From Spirosoma aerolatum (GTDB taxonomy: Bacteria > Bacteroidota > Bacteroidia > Cytophagales > Spirosomataceae), in NCBI RefSeq assembly GCF_002056795.1, contig NZ_CP020104.1:7263501-7327500 (forward strand): a stretch of 64,000 bases of DNA, written 5' to 3'. Numbering within the stretch: the first letter of the stretch is position 1; each line of letters opens with the position of its first letter. Below, piece by piece: positions 42,850 to 51,478 of the stretch. Position numbers and translations under genes: made by a program. The notes beneath the pieces were generated by a model, which was given only the letters and a program-made list of their open reading frames with translations, searched no databases and had not been told where the DNA came from.

Positions 42850-44226
42850 TTAAAAACCGTCGGCTTTGATTTCTTTTTCGGTAACGGCTCCGTACTTTTT
42901 CACCTTATCGCGGATGATGTCGGCTTTGCCAACCAACACAAACTGAAGGTTAGTTTTTGGAAAATATTGATCGATAATCTGACGGGTTTTGGCCACGGTC
43001 AGTCCATCCACATTCTTCTGGAAGTTGTTAATAAACGATTCGTCGAAGCCCAGACTGAACATATCCGTCAGCAGATTGGCCAGCTCAGATGCCGATTCGT
43101 ACCGGGGAGGAAAGTCAGCTTTGACGTAGTTTTTAGCGGACGAAAGCGTTTTTTCGTCAATCCCCGTCTTGTGTAGGCTATCCAGCACCATCAGAGCCAT
43201 ATCGATAGCCTGTGTAGTGGTACTTACCTTGGTAAAGGTCGAAATGGCAAAGGTGCCACTGTTCCGAAAGGTCGCAAATCGACTGCCAGCTCCATAGGTA
43301 AGCCCCGAATTAACCCGAAGGGCATCGTTGAGCCAGGAGGTAAACCGCCCACCCAGAATGGTATTCACCACCGTAACCGGAATAAAATCGGGGTTATTTT
43401 GGGTAACTCCTTTGCCGCCAATCAAAAATGTAGTTTCGCGGGCATCGTCCTTATTGACCAGCAACACCCGGCTTTTATCAAAAGCAACCGTCGGTTCAGT
43501 TAGCCTGGGTGATGTAGCCGCAGCCGTTTTCCAGCTACCGAACAAATCGGTGATACGCTTTTTCATAGCAGGCGTGTCGAAATCGCCCACCACAGCAATA
43601 GCCGCTCGGTCGGTGGTGTAGTTTTTCAGATAAAACTGCCGGGCATCGGTTGCTGAGATTACCGAAACTGCCGTTGGCGTTCCGGTAATCGGGTTCGCAT
43701 ACGGATGCCCTTCGTACACAAATCGGTTGAAATAGGAATTGATAACCCCGCGTGGACTTTCTTTCTGTTGCGTCAGTTGAAGCAGTTGACGCTGTTTGTA
43801 CTTGTCGAACTCCGCCTGATCGAAGGTTGGTTTGGTAATCACATCCTGAAGGATATCGAACAGCAAATCCTGATCTTTTACGGCGAACGATGCCGACAAC
43901 TTAGCCACCTCTTTCCCGGCATAGGTATCAATATTGGCCCCTACATACTCGGCTTTTTCTTCCAGTTGAGCTTTGGTGTATTTGGAACTACCGAACAGGA
44001 GCGCTTCGGCCGTCATATTCGATAACCCATATCGATTACCGTCCTGCACGGCGCCCGCATCGAACACCGCCGATACATTGATCAACGGAACTTCATGCTG
44101 CTCCATCAGGTACACAGTCAGCCCATTTTTGAGCTTGAATTTCTGGTAAGGCGGCACCTTGAACGTCTGTGCCCACGACGTACCTGCTACCAGTATGGCA
44201 AGAAATACAAACGATAAATTTCTCAT
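42850..44226 (-). CDS. M16-family peptidase, noncatalytic-type subunit
   Basis: A 458-residue exported pitrilysin-family protein with signal peptide MRNLSFVFLAILVAGTSWAQ. At the position of the HxxEH zinc motif it reads GLSNMTAEALLFGS, so the His and Glu residues are absent. It retains the C-terminal half with NSGLTYGAGSRFATF, containing the Arg/Tyr substrate-binding region. M16B enzymes often work as heterodimers of one HxxEH subunit and one Arg/Tyr subunit. Its partner is the gene 6 bases upstream. Substrate would be peptides in the periplasm. Confidence 0.9.
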   Translation of the reverse strand: MRNLSFVFLAILVAGTSWAQTFKVPPYQKFKLKNGLTVYLMEQHEVPLINVSAVFDAGAVQDGNRYGLSNMTAEALLFGSSKYTKAQLEEKAEYVGANIDTYAGKEVAKLSASFAVKDQDLLFDILQDVITKPTFDQAEFDKYKQRQLLQLTQQKESPRGVINSYFNRFVYEGHPYANPITGTPTAVSVISATDARQFYLKNYTTDRAAIAVVGDFDTPAMKKRITDLFGSWKTAAATSPRLTEPTVAFDKSRVLLVNKDDARETTFLIGGKGVTQNNPDFIPVTVVNTILGGRFTSWLNDALRVNSGLTYGAGSRFATFRNSGTFAISTFTKVSTTTQAIDMALMVLDSLHKTGIDEKTLSSAKNYVKADFPPRYESASELANLLTDMFSLGFDESFINNFQKNVDGLTVAKTRQIIDQYFPKTNLQFVLVGKADIIRDKVKKYGAVTEKEIKADGF

Positions 44227-44232
44227 TGTGGC

Positions 44233-45576
44233 TTAATTGTTTTTCGACGGATTCGTTTTGGGCTCAGGTAGTAAATAGCCTACCGTTCGATTCCGGGCGG
44301 TGAGATAGGTTTTGGCAACACGCTGGACATCTTCTTTCGTTACTTTCTCGTACAGTGAGGGGGCTTCGTATAATTTCTTGTAATCCCCGAAATACAACTC
44401 GTAGGTTCCCAGCGAATTGGCCTTTCCGTTAATGCTTTCCATCGTATGATAAAACTCCATCAGCTTCTGGTTCTTGAGCTTTTGCAATTCTACATCCGTA
44501 ATCCCTTCATTGACGACCTTATCGATCTGATGCAATACCGACCGCTCCAGTTGTTCGGCCGAAATACCGCTGGCAGCAATTGCATAGATCGAAAACAGAC
44601 TTGGGTCGAACGATTGATCCATATTGGAAAACACCCGCGACGCAATGGTTGAATCGAGGACAAGCGACTTCACCAGCCGGGACGAATTTCCTGAACTGAG
44701 TACCCCGCTGAGCAGATCGAGCGCGTAATAATCAGGATGACGGGTAGCCGGCGTATGGTAGGCTAGCAGAATATTGGGGGTAGCAATGTCTTTGTAGGTT
44801 GTAGCCCGACGTTCTCCGTTCTGAGGTGGCTCCACTGTCCGAAGGCTATCCGGCAACTTTTGGGCCGGAATCGGCTCAATGTATTGCTCGGCCAGCTTTT
44901 TCACCTGAGCTGCTGTCACATCGCCCACCACCACGGCCACTGCATTGTTGGGCGAATAGTATGTTTTAAAATACTTTTCCAGATCAGCCTGCGTCCATTT
45001 TTTTATATCCGACTCGAAGCCAATGACAGGAAACATATACGGATGCTCCACAAACGCTACCGACTGCACCAGCTCACTGATAACCCGATAGTTACTATTC
45101 TCTAACCCCGTACTCCGCTCCGACAGTACAACTCCTCGCTCGCTCTCCACCATCTTCGGGTCGATGGCTAAATCCCGAATCCGATCCGATTCCAGATCAA
45201 AAATCGTTTCGAGGGCACCACTCTGAAACCAGTCGGTATACACGGTCGTATTTTCGGTGGTATAGGCATTGTTGGAGCCGCCATTGGCTTCCATAACCCG
45301 GTCGAACTGCTTAGGACCGTATTTTTTTGCCCCGTTGAACATCATGTGTTCAAAGAAATGCGACAGGCCCGTGATACCATGCACTTCATTACGGGAACCC
45401 ACTCGCCAGAAGGTGTAGAAGTTGGCATTGGGAATCGAATGGTCTTCCAGGACCATGAATTTCATGCCGTTTTTAAGCGTGAACGTCTGAACGTCCTCCG
45501 GTTTGGGCTTATTCTGGGCCAGCACGACACTAGTCGACAGTATCAGGCCAGCCAACAGCCCGGTTCGTTTGTTCAT
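44233..45576 (-). CDS. M16-family zinc peptidase, catalytic subunit
   Basis: A 447-residue exported peptidase. The start at 45576 gives signal peptide MNKRTGLLAGLILSTSVVLA; the open frame to 45630 adds 18 residues before it. The zinc motif GLSHFFEHMMFNGAKKYG has intact HxxEH, with the downstream Glu supplied in the ESDRIRDL region. It lies 6 bases before the noncatalytic subunit, so the pair should be translated together and assemble as an active heterodimer. Such pairs degrade small peptides in the periplasm. Confidence 0.92.
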   Translation of the reverse strand: MNKRTGLLAGLILSTSVVLAQNKPKPEDVQTFTLKNGMKFMVLEDHSIPNANFYTFWRVGSRNEVHGITGLSHFFEHMMFNGAKKYGPKQFDRVMEANGGSNNAYTTENTTVYTDWFQSGALETIFDLESDRIRDLAIDPKMVESERGVVLSERSTGLENSNYRVISELVQSVAFVEHPYMFPVIGFESDIKKWTQADLEKYFKTYYSPNNAVAVVVGDVTAAQVKKLAEQYIEPIPAQKLPDSLRTVEPPQNGERRATTYKDIATPNILLAYHTPATRHPDYYALDLLSGVLSSGNSSRLVKSLVLDSTIASRVFSNMDQSFDPSLFSIYAIAASGISAEQLERSVLHQIDKVVNEGITDVELQKLKNQKLMEFYHTMESINGKANSLGTYELYFGDYKKLYEAPSLYEKVTKEDVQRVAKTYLTARNRTVGYLLPEPKTNPSKNN

Positions 45577-45706
45577 GAGAAAATTAGCTTGGAAAAGGCT
45601 AAAAATAACAGCGAAACCGGGGAGCACCAAAGGTCTTCTGACAGGATTGACATGATTTTAAAAAATTCAAATCATATTAATACTGTCAAAAAATAATACC
45701 TTTTAC

Positions 45707-45736
45707 TTGTATATTTAATTTTCTTATATATATTCG
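45707..45736 (+). promoter_or_regulatory. Likely promoter of the PadR gene
   Basis: TTG (45707-45709), exactly 19 bases, then TATATTCG (45729-45736), one mismatch to TAnnTTTG. Transcription would begin near 45743, 26 bases before the start codon. Confidence 0.55.
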
Positions 45737-45768
45737 TAACACTAATCAAGGCTATTTGCAGCAGGTAT

Positions 45769-46122
45769 ATGGAACCCGTCAGTAGTGAATTTCTACGAGG
45801 AACATTAAAGACTATTGTACTAAAACTCCTTTCCGAAAAGGATAAGATGTACGGCTATCAGATCACACAGGCCGTAAAAGAGCGTACCAAAGGGGAACTT
45901 ACCCTAACATTTGGTGCGCTGTACCCCGTATTGCACAAACTGGAGCAGGAAGGGCTGTTGATAACTGAATCCATAGAAGTGGAAGGGCGGCTGCGGAAGT
46001 ATTATTCGCTGACCGACAGTGGCAATGAGGTAGCCCTTCAGAAAATATCTGAGTTTGAACGTTTCGTCGACTATATGCAGCAACTATTTCAAACCCCTCC
46101 ATCAATAGCCTATGGCCATTGA
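45769..46122 (+). CDS. PadR-family transcriptional regulator
   Basis: A 117-residue winged-helix repressor. It has the PadR pattern: FLRGTLKTIVLKLLSEKDKM, YGYQITQAVKERTKG, LTFGALYPVLHKLEQEGLL and GRLRKYYSLTDSG, with a C-terminal dimer helix FERFVDYMQQLF. PadR proteins usually repress a neighbouring transporter or membrane-protein gene until a phenolic or other small ligand binds. The gene 17 bases downstream encodes a membrane protein of unusual make-up and is the most likely target. No ligand can be proposed. Confidence 0.93.
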   Translation: MEPVSSEFLRGTLKTIVLKLLSEKDKMYGYQITQAVKERTKGELTLTFGALYPVLHKLEQEGLLITESIEVEGRLRKYYSLTDSGNEVALQKISEFERFVDYMQQLFQTPPSIAYGH

Positions 46123-46139
46123 TTTAGCCTGTTACGTTT

Positions 46140-46676
46140 ATGGAAAAGCTAACACCCCAGCAAATTGACCGCCTTTATACCTATCTACTTCAAAGTGGCC
46201 TTACCGGCGAACTGTTTACTGAGTTACTGGATCATCTAATTTGTGAAGTTGAGCACTATATGTGGATTGGCCTTCCCTTTGAAGCAGCCATGCACAAAAC
46301 ACTGATGGAGGCCAACGCCGAATCGGTTCAAAAACTCCGCAAGCTCTACCAGCGTGAACTAACACTGGCCGACGCCCAACTCGCCGAAGCCACCCTGGAT
46401 GATATCCTGTTTCAGTTCCGAAATAAATCGTACGGCGCTTATGCCATGCGGCAATCCTATAACCGAACGCTGGTCTATGCATTGTTTGGTGCTTTAGGGC
46501 TTGGGCTGATGATGATTGCGTTTCTGCATCTGATCAGTCAGAAAACCTGGTCGTACTGGAGTCCGTGGGGGATGGTCTGGCTGGTTGGAGTAGGTGCTGT
46601 TTCTGTAGCTGTCGTTCTGTATTTTCTGAAACAGGAACGCTGGCAAACCGTACCCGATGGCGAAGACGAGTTGTAA
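46140..46676 (+). CDS. Membrane protein with a TonB-N-terminus-like motif
   Basis: A 178-residue protein. Residues 1-80 form a helical cytoplasmic domain (LDHLICEVEHYMWIGLPFEA) resembling prefix domains found beside PadR genes. Residues 83-107 read DDILFQFRNKSYGAYAMRQS, the F-x-x-RNKxYGAY-x-x-R pattern that marks the cytoplasmic start of Bacteroidota TonB proteins. Two membrane helices follow (about 110-130 and 143-162), but there is no periplasmic linker or TonB C-terminal domain. It is cotranscribed with the PadR regulator (17-base gap). It could anchor something at the inner membrane in the way TonB does, but cannot reach outer-membrane receptors. Confidence 0.8.
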   Translation: MEKLTPQQIDRLYTYLLQSGLTGELFTELLDHLICEVEHYMWIGLPFEAAMHKTLMEANAESVQKLRKLYQRELTLADAQLAEATLDDILFQFRNKSYGAYAMRQSYNRTLVYALFGALGLGLMMIAFLHLISQKTWSYWSPWGMVWLVGVGAVSVAVVLYFLKQERWQTVPDGEDEL

Positions 46677-46682
46677 TTTACG

Positions 46683-46771
46683 GTTTGAAGTCTGTAGTTT
46701 GAGGTCTGAAGTTGGCCAATACCACAGCATGCACGTCGGCTAACATCAACCTACAGTCTTCAAATTCAAAC
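46683..46771. repeat. Imperfect inverted repeat TTTGAAGTCTGTAG
   Basis: GTTTGAAGTCTGTAG (46683-46697) opposes CTACAGTCTTCAAA (46751-46764) with one mismatch, and partial copies (TTTGAGGTCTGAAG) lie between. It sits just before the SDR start. Confidence 0.5.
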
Positions 46772-46775
46772 GTAT

Positions 46776-47546
46776 ATGACTCAACCTATTTGGTCGCTCA
46801 AAGGCCAGCGTGCGCTCGTAACAGGTGGCACTAAAGGGATTGGCGAAGCAATCGTCCGGCAGTTTCTCGACTTGGGCGCTTCGGTTTTCATCGTGGCCCG
46901 TAATCCTGACTTACTCCAGCAACAACTAATCGGGTATCGGCAACAAGGCTATACAGTAGATGGCCTGGCAATCGATGTCAGCCAGCCCGATACGGCTTCA
47001 CAGGTTATCGAAAAAGTTCACGCTAGCTGGGGAGGCCTGGATATTCTGGTCAACAATGCCGGAACCAATATTCGCAAACCCACCGCCGAATACAGTCCAG
47101 CCGAGTACGACCATATCCTGAATACAAACCTTCGCTCAGCCTATGAACTTACGCAGGCAGCTTATCCGCTGCTGAAAGCGTCGGGCAATGGGAAAGTTGT
47201 TTTTATCTCGTCGGTATCGGGTCTGGCGCATACTAGTAGTGGTTCCCTGTATGGAATGAGCAAAGCGGCCCTTTTGCAACTAACTCGTAATCTGGCGGTC
47301 GAATGGGCACCGGATGGCATTCGGGTCAATGCGGTAGCGCCCTGGTATATCAAAACACCGTTAGCCACGCCCGTATTGACGAATCCCGAGAAACTGAACG
47401 GTATACTGAAACGAACACCGATGAGCCGAATTGGTGAACCAGAAGAAGTGGCATCGGTAGTTTCGTTTCTGAGTATGCCCGCATCGGGTTACGTAACGGG
47501 CCAAACTATATCAGTCGATGGTGGCTTGATGGCATGGGCGTATTAA
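46776..47546 (+). CDS. SDR-family oxidoreductase (tropinone-reductase-like)
   Basis: A 256-residue short-chain dehydrogenase. It has TGGTKGIG (cofactor), NNAGTNIRK, catalytic Ser in [22 protein letters not shown] with the Tyr-x-x-x-Lys pair, [14 protein letters not shown], and the C-terminal [13 protein letters not shown] of classical SDRs. The [11 protein letters not shown] signature is typical of plant tropinone-reductase-like members, here with unknown substrate. It stops at 47546, directly next to the convergent TIM-barrel gene ending at 47547. Confidence 0.93.
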   Translation: MTQPIWSLKGQRALVTGGTKGIGEAIVRQFLDLGASVFIVARNPDLLQQQLIGYRQQGYTVDGLAIDVSQPDTASQVIEKVHASWGGLDILVNNAGTNIRKPTAEYSPAEYDHILNTNLRSAYELTQAAYPLLKASGNGKVVFISSVSGLAHTSSGSLYGMSKAALLQLTRNLAVEWAPDGIRVNAVAPWYIKTPLATPVLTNPEKLNGILKRTPMSRIGEPEEVASVVSFLSMPASGYVTGQTISVDGGLMAWAY

Positions 47547-48491
47547 TTACACCCCTGCCACCATCGCTTTCATTTTCGCCATGGCTGTATTGGCTACGGT
47601 TTGTGCTTCCTGGGCGTAGTAGGCTTTGTTGAACACTTCCAGTGATAGCACGATAGGCTTATCCGGGCGCTTGATTAACCGGAGCGTTTCTTTGATGGGC
47701 GCTATGCCGTCGCCGGGGAATACGCGGTCGGCATCGGTGATTTTTTCGCGGGTAAAGTCGGCGGTGTAATCATTGACGTGAAATACCTCGATGGCTGACT
47801 TCCCAACCAGGGGCAGCATAGTATTCCCTGAACCGCCTTTGTAGAGGTGGTAAATATCAAGCAGTACACGAGCCGACGGGTGCCCACTTTCGATGGCGAC
47901 GAACATCACTTCGCCCAGGTGACTCAGGTTTGGCGAAAAGCCCCACAGTTCAAGTTGCGGAATGACCTTCGTTTTATCGCTCAATTCGAGAATAGCCCGA
48001 TAGCGCTCGGCAGCTTTATACAGGTCGATTTTAGGACTGTTGGGCGTTTGCGCGCCGATGGGTGGCGTCGCTACGCGCATACAACCGACTTCGGCCAGCA
48101 TTTCCATTTCGCGCTTCATCTGGTCAAGCCCTTTGGCGCGGTCAGCATCGTTATCGACGATCCAGGGCGCAAAGCCAATCGCATTCTCGACCTTTATTCC
48201 TGTATCGCTCAGCACTTTGCGGGCATCGGCCGCACTGGCACCACCTTTCAAATAGGACTGTAAGGTTTCAATCCATATTTCGACCGAACGAAAGCCCGCT
48301 TTGGAAGCAACTTCCAGCTCTTTCACAAACCCGAGCTTGTGCCCTCGGATGGTACTCATGTTCAGGCATAGCGTAAATGGCGATTGGGCGGTCGGCGCAG
48401 CCAGTACGTCGGATGATTTTGGCGCAAGGGTGGCCCCAACGGTAGCGGTCAGAGCGGCTAAGGTTTGGCGACGGGAAACAGATTGGGTCAT
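47547..48491 (-). CDS. Tat-exported xylose-isomerase-like TIM-barrel protein
   Basis: A 314-residue protein. The start at 48491 gives the twin-arginine signal MTQSVSRRQTLAALTATVGA; a longer frame to 48521 adds ten residues. The mature domain is a sugar-phosphate isomerase/epimerase-like barrel: FRSVEIWIETLQSYL, VIPQLELWGFSPNLSHL, ARVLLDIYHLYKGG, VFHVNDYTADF and GDGIAPIKETLRLI, with Glu/Asp/His metal positions (ELWGF, DIYH, HVND). The periplasmic location and fold are typical of Bacteroidota hydroxypyruvate-isomerase-like proteins of unknown substrate. A 38-bp hairpin lies upstream, next to the DUF1501 gene. Confidence 0.9.
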   Translation of the reverse strand: MTQSVSRRQTLAALTATVGATLAPKSSDVLAAPTAQSPFTLCLNMSTIRGHKLGFVKELEVASKAGFRSVEIWIETLQSYLKGGASAADARKVLSDTGIKVENAIGFAPWIVDNDADRAKGLDQMKREMEMLAEVGCMRVATPPIGAQTPNSPKIDLYKAAERYRAILELSDKTKVIPQLELWGFSPNLSHLGEVMFVAIESGHPSARVLLDIYHLYKGGSGNTMLPLVGKSAIEVFHVNDYTADFTREKITDADRVFPGDGIAPIKETLRLIKRPDKPIVLSLEVFNKAYYAQEAQTVANTAMAKMKAMVAGV

Positions 48492-48555
48492 GAACAATAG
48501 AGCATTCAGGCGGTTTAGCACTGCCTACTAAATGCGAAAACGGCCCAAACCTACT

Positions 48556-48650
48556 GCTACGCAAAGTAAAGAGCGAAAGAGTGAATGAGCGAAAAAGAGC
48601 CAGCGCCAATAATTCACTCTTTCACTCTTTCGCTCTTTACTCTACGTAGC
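48556..48650. repeat. 38-bp imperfect inverted repeat downstream of DUF1501 gene
   Basis: Arms 48556-48593 and 48613-48650, with about five mismatches and a 19-base loop. The shared unit is AAAGAGCGAAAGAGTGAA. It begins 2 bases after the DUF1501 stop. Confidence 0.7.
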
Positions 48651-48651
48651 T

Positions 48652-49863
48652 TCAGACAATCTTGACACCATCGAACTTGCGGCCGAGAATAGCCACATCG
48701 TCGGCACCCAGATAGTCGCGGAGAAGAGTGGCGTAGATTTGGCGAAAATCGATGGAATAGCGTAGGTCGCCCTCATCCAGTTTGTTCAGATTAGGCGCTT
48801 CGTTCAGGACACGTTTGGAGGGCAATCCGCCCCCGATCAGGAATACATTGTTGGCCGTACCGTGGTCGGTACCGTTACTGGCATTTTGCTTTACCCGACG
48901 TCCGAACTCCGAAAACGTCATCAACAGCACATCGTTCTGCCTATTAGTAGCTTTCAAGTCATTCATGAAGGCCGCCACAGCTTCGGCATACTGGCCCAAT
49001 AGTCGCTCCTGCTGCCCCGGCTGGTTGATATGCGTATCGAAACCACTGATCGACACATAATATACACTCGTTGCCACATCCGACTGAATCAATTGCGATA
49101 CAACCTTAAGTCGATTGCCCAGTTCAGTTGTTGGGTAGGATGCCGTAGTGGTATAAACTTTAGCTTTATCATAAACATATTCGGCCGATGATACCGTTTC
49201 GGCCAGGGTTTTATACAGATACGCGACCGATTCGGGTTCCTGAGTGTTGGCCTTATGCTCTTTATTGAGCCCGGTCACTAACCCACTTCGCGTCTGACTG
49301 TAGAGCTTTTTGGGATCTAAAACGGCCAATCCATTCAATTCGGCCCCTTTCATCGCCAGACTTAGCGTATCATCCACCTCAATCGTGCGGAACGGCTGCT
49401 GCGCTTTCCCGGCACAGGCTGCATCCAGATACCGCCCTACCCAGCCAGTTCGCAAATACTTGTCGGAATCGCTGGCCGTCTGCCAAATGTCCATCGACCG
49501 AAAATGGGATCGATCCGGGTTGGGGTAACCTACATTGTTGATCACCGTCACCAGCCCCTCATCGTAGAGCGCCTTCAACGGCGTCATGGATGGGTGCAGA
49601 CCGATTTCATCGTTCAGCGTCAGCACTTTTTCGGGGCGAATGGCAATGGTTGGCCGTTCACGGTAGTAAATATCATTGCGGTAAGGTACTACCGTGTTCA
49701 GGCCATCGTTTCCGCCCGAAAGCTGTACCACTACCAGAATTTTACCGTTCGATGCGAGTCGCTGACCCAACATCTGGGCTTCATAGGCCTTCAGAAAATG
49801 CGGAATCAACATCGTTCCCGCTGTCGTAAAAGCCGATTGTTTAAGAAAGTTTCGACGGTTCAT
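48652..49863 (-). CDS. DUF1501 secreted protein
   Basis: A 403-residue protein exported by Tat: the start at 49863 gives MNRRNFLKQSAFTTAGTMLI. The DUF1501 (sulfatase-like, alkaline-phosphatase superfamily) core includes VQLSGGNDGLNTVVPYRN, DRSHFRSMDIWQTA, TFSEFGRRVKQNAS and NGTDHGTANNVFLIGGGL, with Asp, Glu and His at expected metal positions. Function is unknown. It forms an operon-like pair with DUF1800 upstream, a combination found across Bacteroidota and Planctomycetota. Long related hairpins border it on both sides. Confidence 0.93.
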   Translation of the reverse strand: MNRRNFLKQSAFTTAGTMLIPHFLKAYEAQMLGQRLASNGKILVVVQLSGGNDGLNTVVPYRNDIYYRERPTIAIRPEKVLTLNDEIGLHPSMTPLKALYDEGLVTVINNVGYPNPDRSHFRSMDIWQTASDSDKYLRTGWVGRYLDAACAGKAQQPFRTIEVDDTLSLAMKGAELNGLAVLDPKKLYSQTRSGLVTGLNKEHKANTQEPESVAYLYKTLAETVSSAEYVYDKAKVYTTTASYPTTELGNRLKVVSQLIQSDVATSVYYVSISGFDTHINQPGQQERLLGQYAEAVAAFMNDLKATNRQNDVLLMTFSEFGRRVKQNASNGTDHGTANNVFLIGGGLPSKRVLNEAPNLNKLDEGDLRYSIDFRQIYATLLRDYLGADDVAILGRKFDGVKIV

Positions 49864-49872
49864 AGTTAAAGA

Positions 49873-49948
49873 GCGCAATAGTGAATGAGTGAAAGAGCGA
49901 AAACTTACTCAAGCTATTTTTCGCTCTTTCACTCATTCACTATTGCGC
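49873..49948. repeat. 31-bp perfect inverted repeat between DUF1800 and DUF1501 genes
   Basis: Arms 49873-49903 and 49918-49948 are exact reverse complements with a 14-base loop. GCGCAATAGTGAATGAGTG opens the left arm. It contains GAGTGAAAGAGCGAAA, a unit also in the 38-bp repeat at 48556-48650. It begins 2 bases past the DUF1800 stop. Confidence 0.8.
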
Positions 49949-49950
49949 CA

Positions 49951-51399
49951 TTAGGTTAGCTGATACTCCGGCAGGCTCATGAGCGCTGCGGTGAGGGTAT
50001 GAATGCGTTCAGAACGCGACTGACTGGGTTTGATCGGGTGTTCGACTACGCTGCGTTGTTCGGGACGAAGCGGAAAGGGCAGCAAGGTGCTCGCAATGGC
50101 ATCGGTCAGGTCGGCGTCGGGGGTTTTGGCAAAGGCCGATTCAAAGCTGGCCCAGTCGACCTTCGTTTGAAAACGGTTTCCTCCCTTACGCGCCAACTGC
50201 TGCGCATTTATATCGCCCTCATCTTTGGGCTGAACAGTAACTTCGGCCGATTTTAGTATGAAACCAGGCAATTGCATTCGGAACAACAGGCTCGACGAAT
50301 CGATCCAGTTTTTACCACCGGGCCAGCCTGCTACGTTGGGCGGATAAAACAGAATCTGGCCCAGCGTTCGCTGTACAAACACCTGCGATTGCGGTTGCTC
50401 AAACTGTACACCTAATGTGTGACGAATACCAGCCAACAACTCGACCGGCGATTTGATATGCGCCCCCATGTTTTTAACGTCGTAGAACCAGTCGGCATTG
50501 AAGATCGTCTCCATCAGTCCGGCAATGTCGTACCCACTTTTGTAGAATTGGTCGGCTAGCTCATCGATCCGTCTGGCGTCTTCCGTCTCGTTGACAAAGA
50601 ATCGGTACAGTTTAGCCGTAATGAATCGGGCCGTCTGCCTGTTTTCCAGCAACATCGCAATCACATCGTCGCCGTTGAAGTTACCCGTTTTGCCGAAGAT
50701 GGTTTTCTCTCCATCATCGTGCACCTGCTGGCGGAAAATAAACTGGCCCTCGGGCGTAAATTGCCAGCCCGTTAACGCTCTGGCGGCTTCTTTGATATCG
50801 TGTTCCGAGTAATTACCCCGCCCCAGCGTAAACAACTCCATCACCTCACGGGCAAAGTTTTCGTTGGGGGCATTCTTGCGGTTTTGCTGGTTATTCAGAA
50901 ACTGAAGCATCGCCGGAGATTTCGAAACGGCCATCAGCAAATCGCCAAACCGACCGAGCGCATTCTGGCGGACTACGTTGGCATACTGCTGCATAAACAG
51001 CGGATTGCGCCCTTGTGTACGACAGGCGAAGTGACCATGCCAGAACAGCGCCATTTTCTCACGCAGGGCGGCTTTACCCGTGGCCATATGGTCGAGCCAT
51101 TGCAGATTCAGGTCACGCACTTTTTCGGCATTTTCCCGAATCCGTTCCTTGAGCATATTCCGGTCGAGCTGCCCATTCTGAAACATGCCCTTGAGTTGCT
51201 TTTTTGTCTCGTTCTGATCCGGTGTCACCACCTGTAAATCGGTTATGGCCTCGCTGTCCTTAAACAATTGTCGAACCGCCTTACGCAACGATTTATGCGA
51301 CGCTTCCGCCAACTCGGCTGGCGTAGCGCCAAACCCGGCCCGACTGTAGAGGTATCGTAGCCGGGCCATATCCTGGCTGCTTTTTGTGAATAGTTCCAT
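49951..51399 (-). CDS. DUF1800 protein
   Basis: A 482-residue protein. The start at 51399 (MELFTKSSQDMARLRYLYSR) is preferred because the longer frame to 51444 adds 15 residues unlike the family; Met26 of that frame (MARLRYLY) is another option. Family motifs: YSRAGFGATPAELAEA, FWHGHFACRTQGRNPLFMQQ, NFAREVMELFTLGRGNY, WFYDVKNMGAHIKSPVE and ILFYPPNVAGWPGGKNWID. No signal peptide is visible. DUF1800 and DUF1501 genes nearly always occur together and are thought to act in or on the cell envelope, but no activity is established. It is upstream of DUF1501, with a long hairpin between. Confidence 0.92.
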   Translation of the reverse strand: MELFTKSSQDMARLRYLYSRAGFGATPAELAEASHKSLRKAVRQLFKDSEAITDLQVVTPDQNETKKQLKGMFQNGQLDRNMLKERIRENAEKVRDLNLQWLDHMATGKAALREKMALFWHGHFACRTQGRNPLFMQQYANVVRQNALGRFGDLLMAVSKSPAMLQFLNNQQNRKNAPNENFAREVMELFTLGRGNYSEHDIKEAARALTGWQFTPEGQFIFRQQVHDDGEKTIFGKTGNFNGDDVIAMLLENRQTARFITAKLYRFFVNETEDARRIDELADQFYKSGYDIAGLMETIFNADWFYDVKNMGAHIKSPVELLAGIRHTLGVQFEQPQSQVFVQRTLGQILFYPPNVAGWPGGKNWIDSSSLLFRMQLPGFILKSAEVTVQPKDEGDINAQQLARKGGNRFQTKVDWASFESAFAKTPDADLTDAIASTLLPFPLRPEQRSVVEHPIKPSQSRSERIHTLTAALMSLPEYQLT

Positions 51400-51447
51400 C
51401 CGTACGCAAAACAGTTGAGCCTGTATGATTACACAGAAAACCAAAGG

Positions 51448-51467
51448 TTTAACATCAAGTTGTTAAA
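51448..51467. promoter_or_regulatory. Candidate operator of the Xre/RES pair
   Basis: TTTAACA (51448-51454) and TGTTAAA (51461-51467) are perfect inverted arms around TCAAGT, ending 12 bases before the GTG start of the antitoxin. Antitoxins of this class usually bind such palindromes. Confidence 0.5.
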
Positions 51468-51478
51468 ATTGTGTTAAT

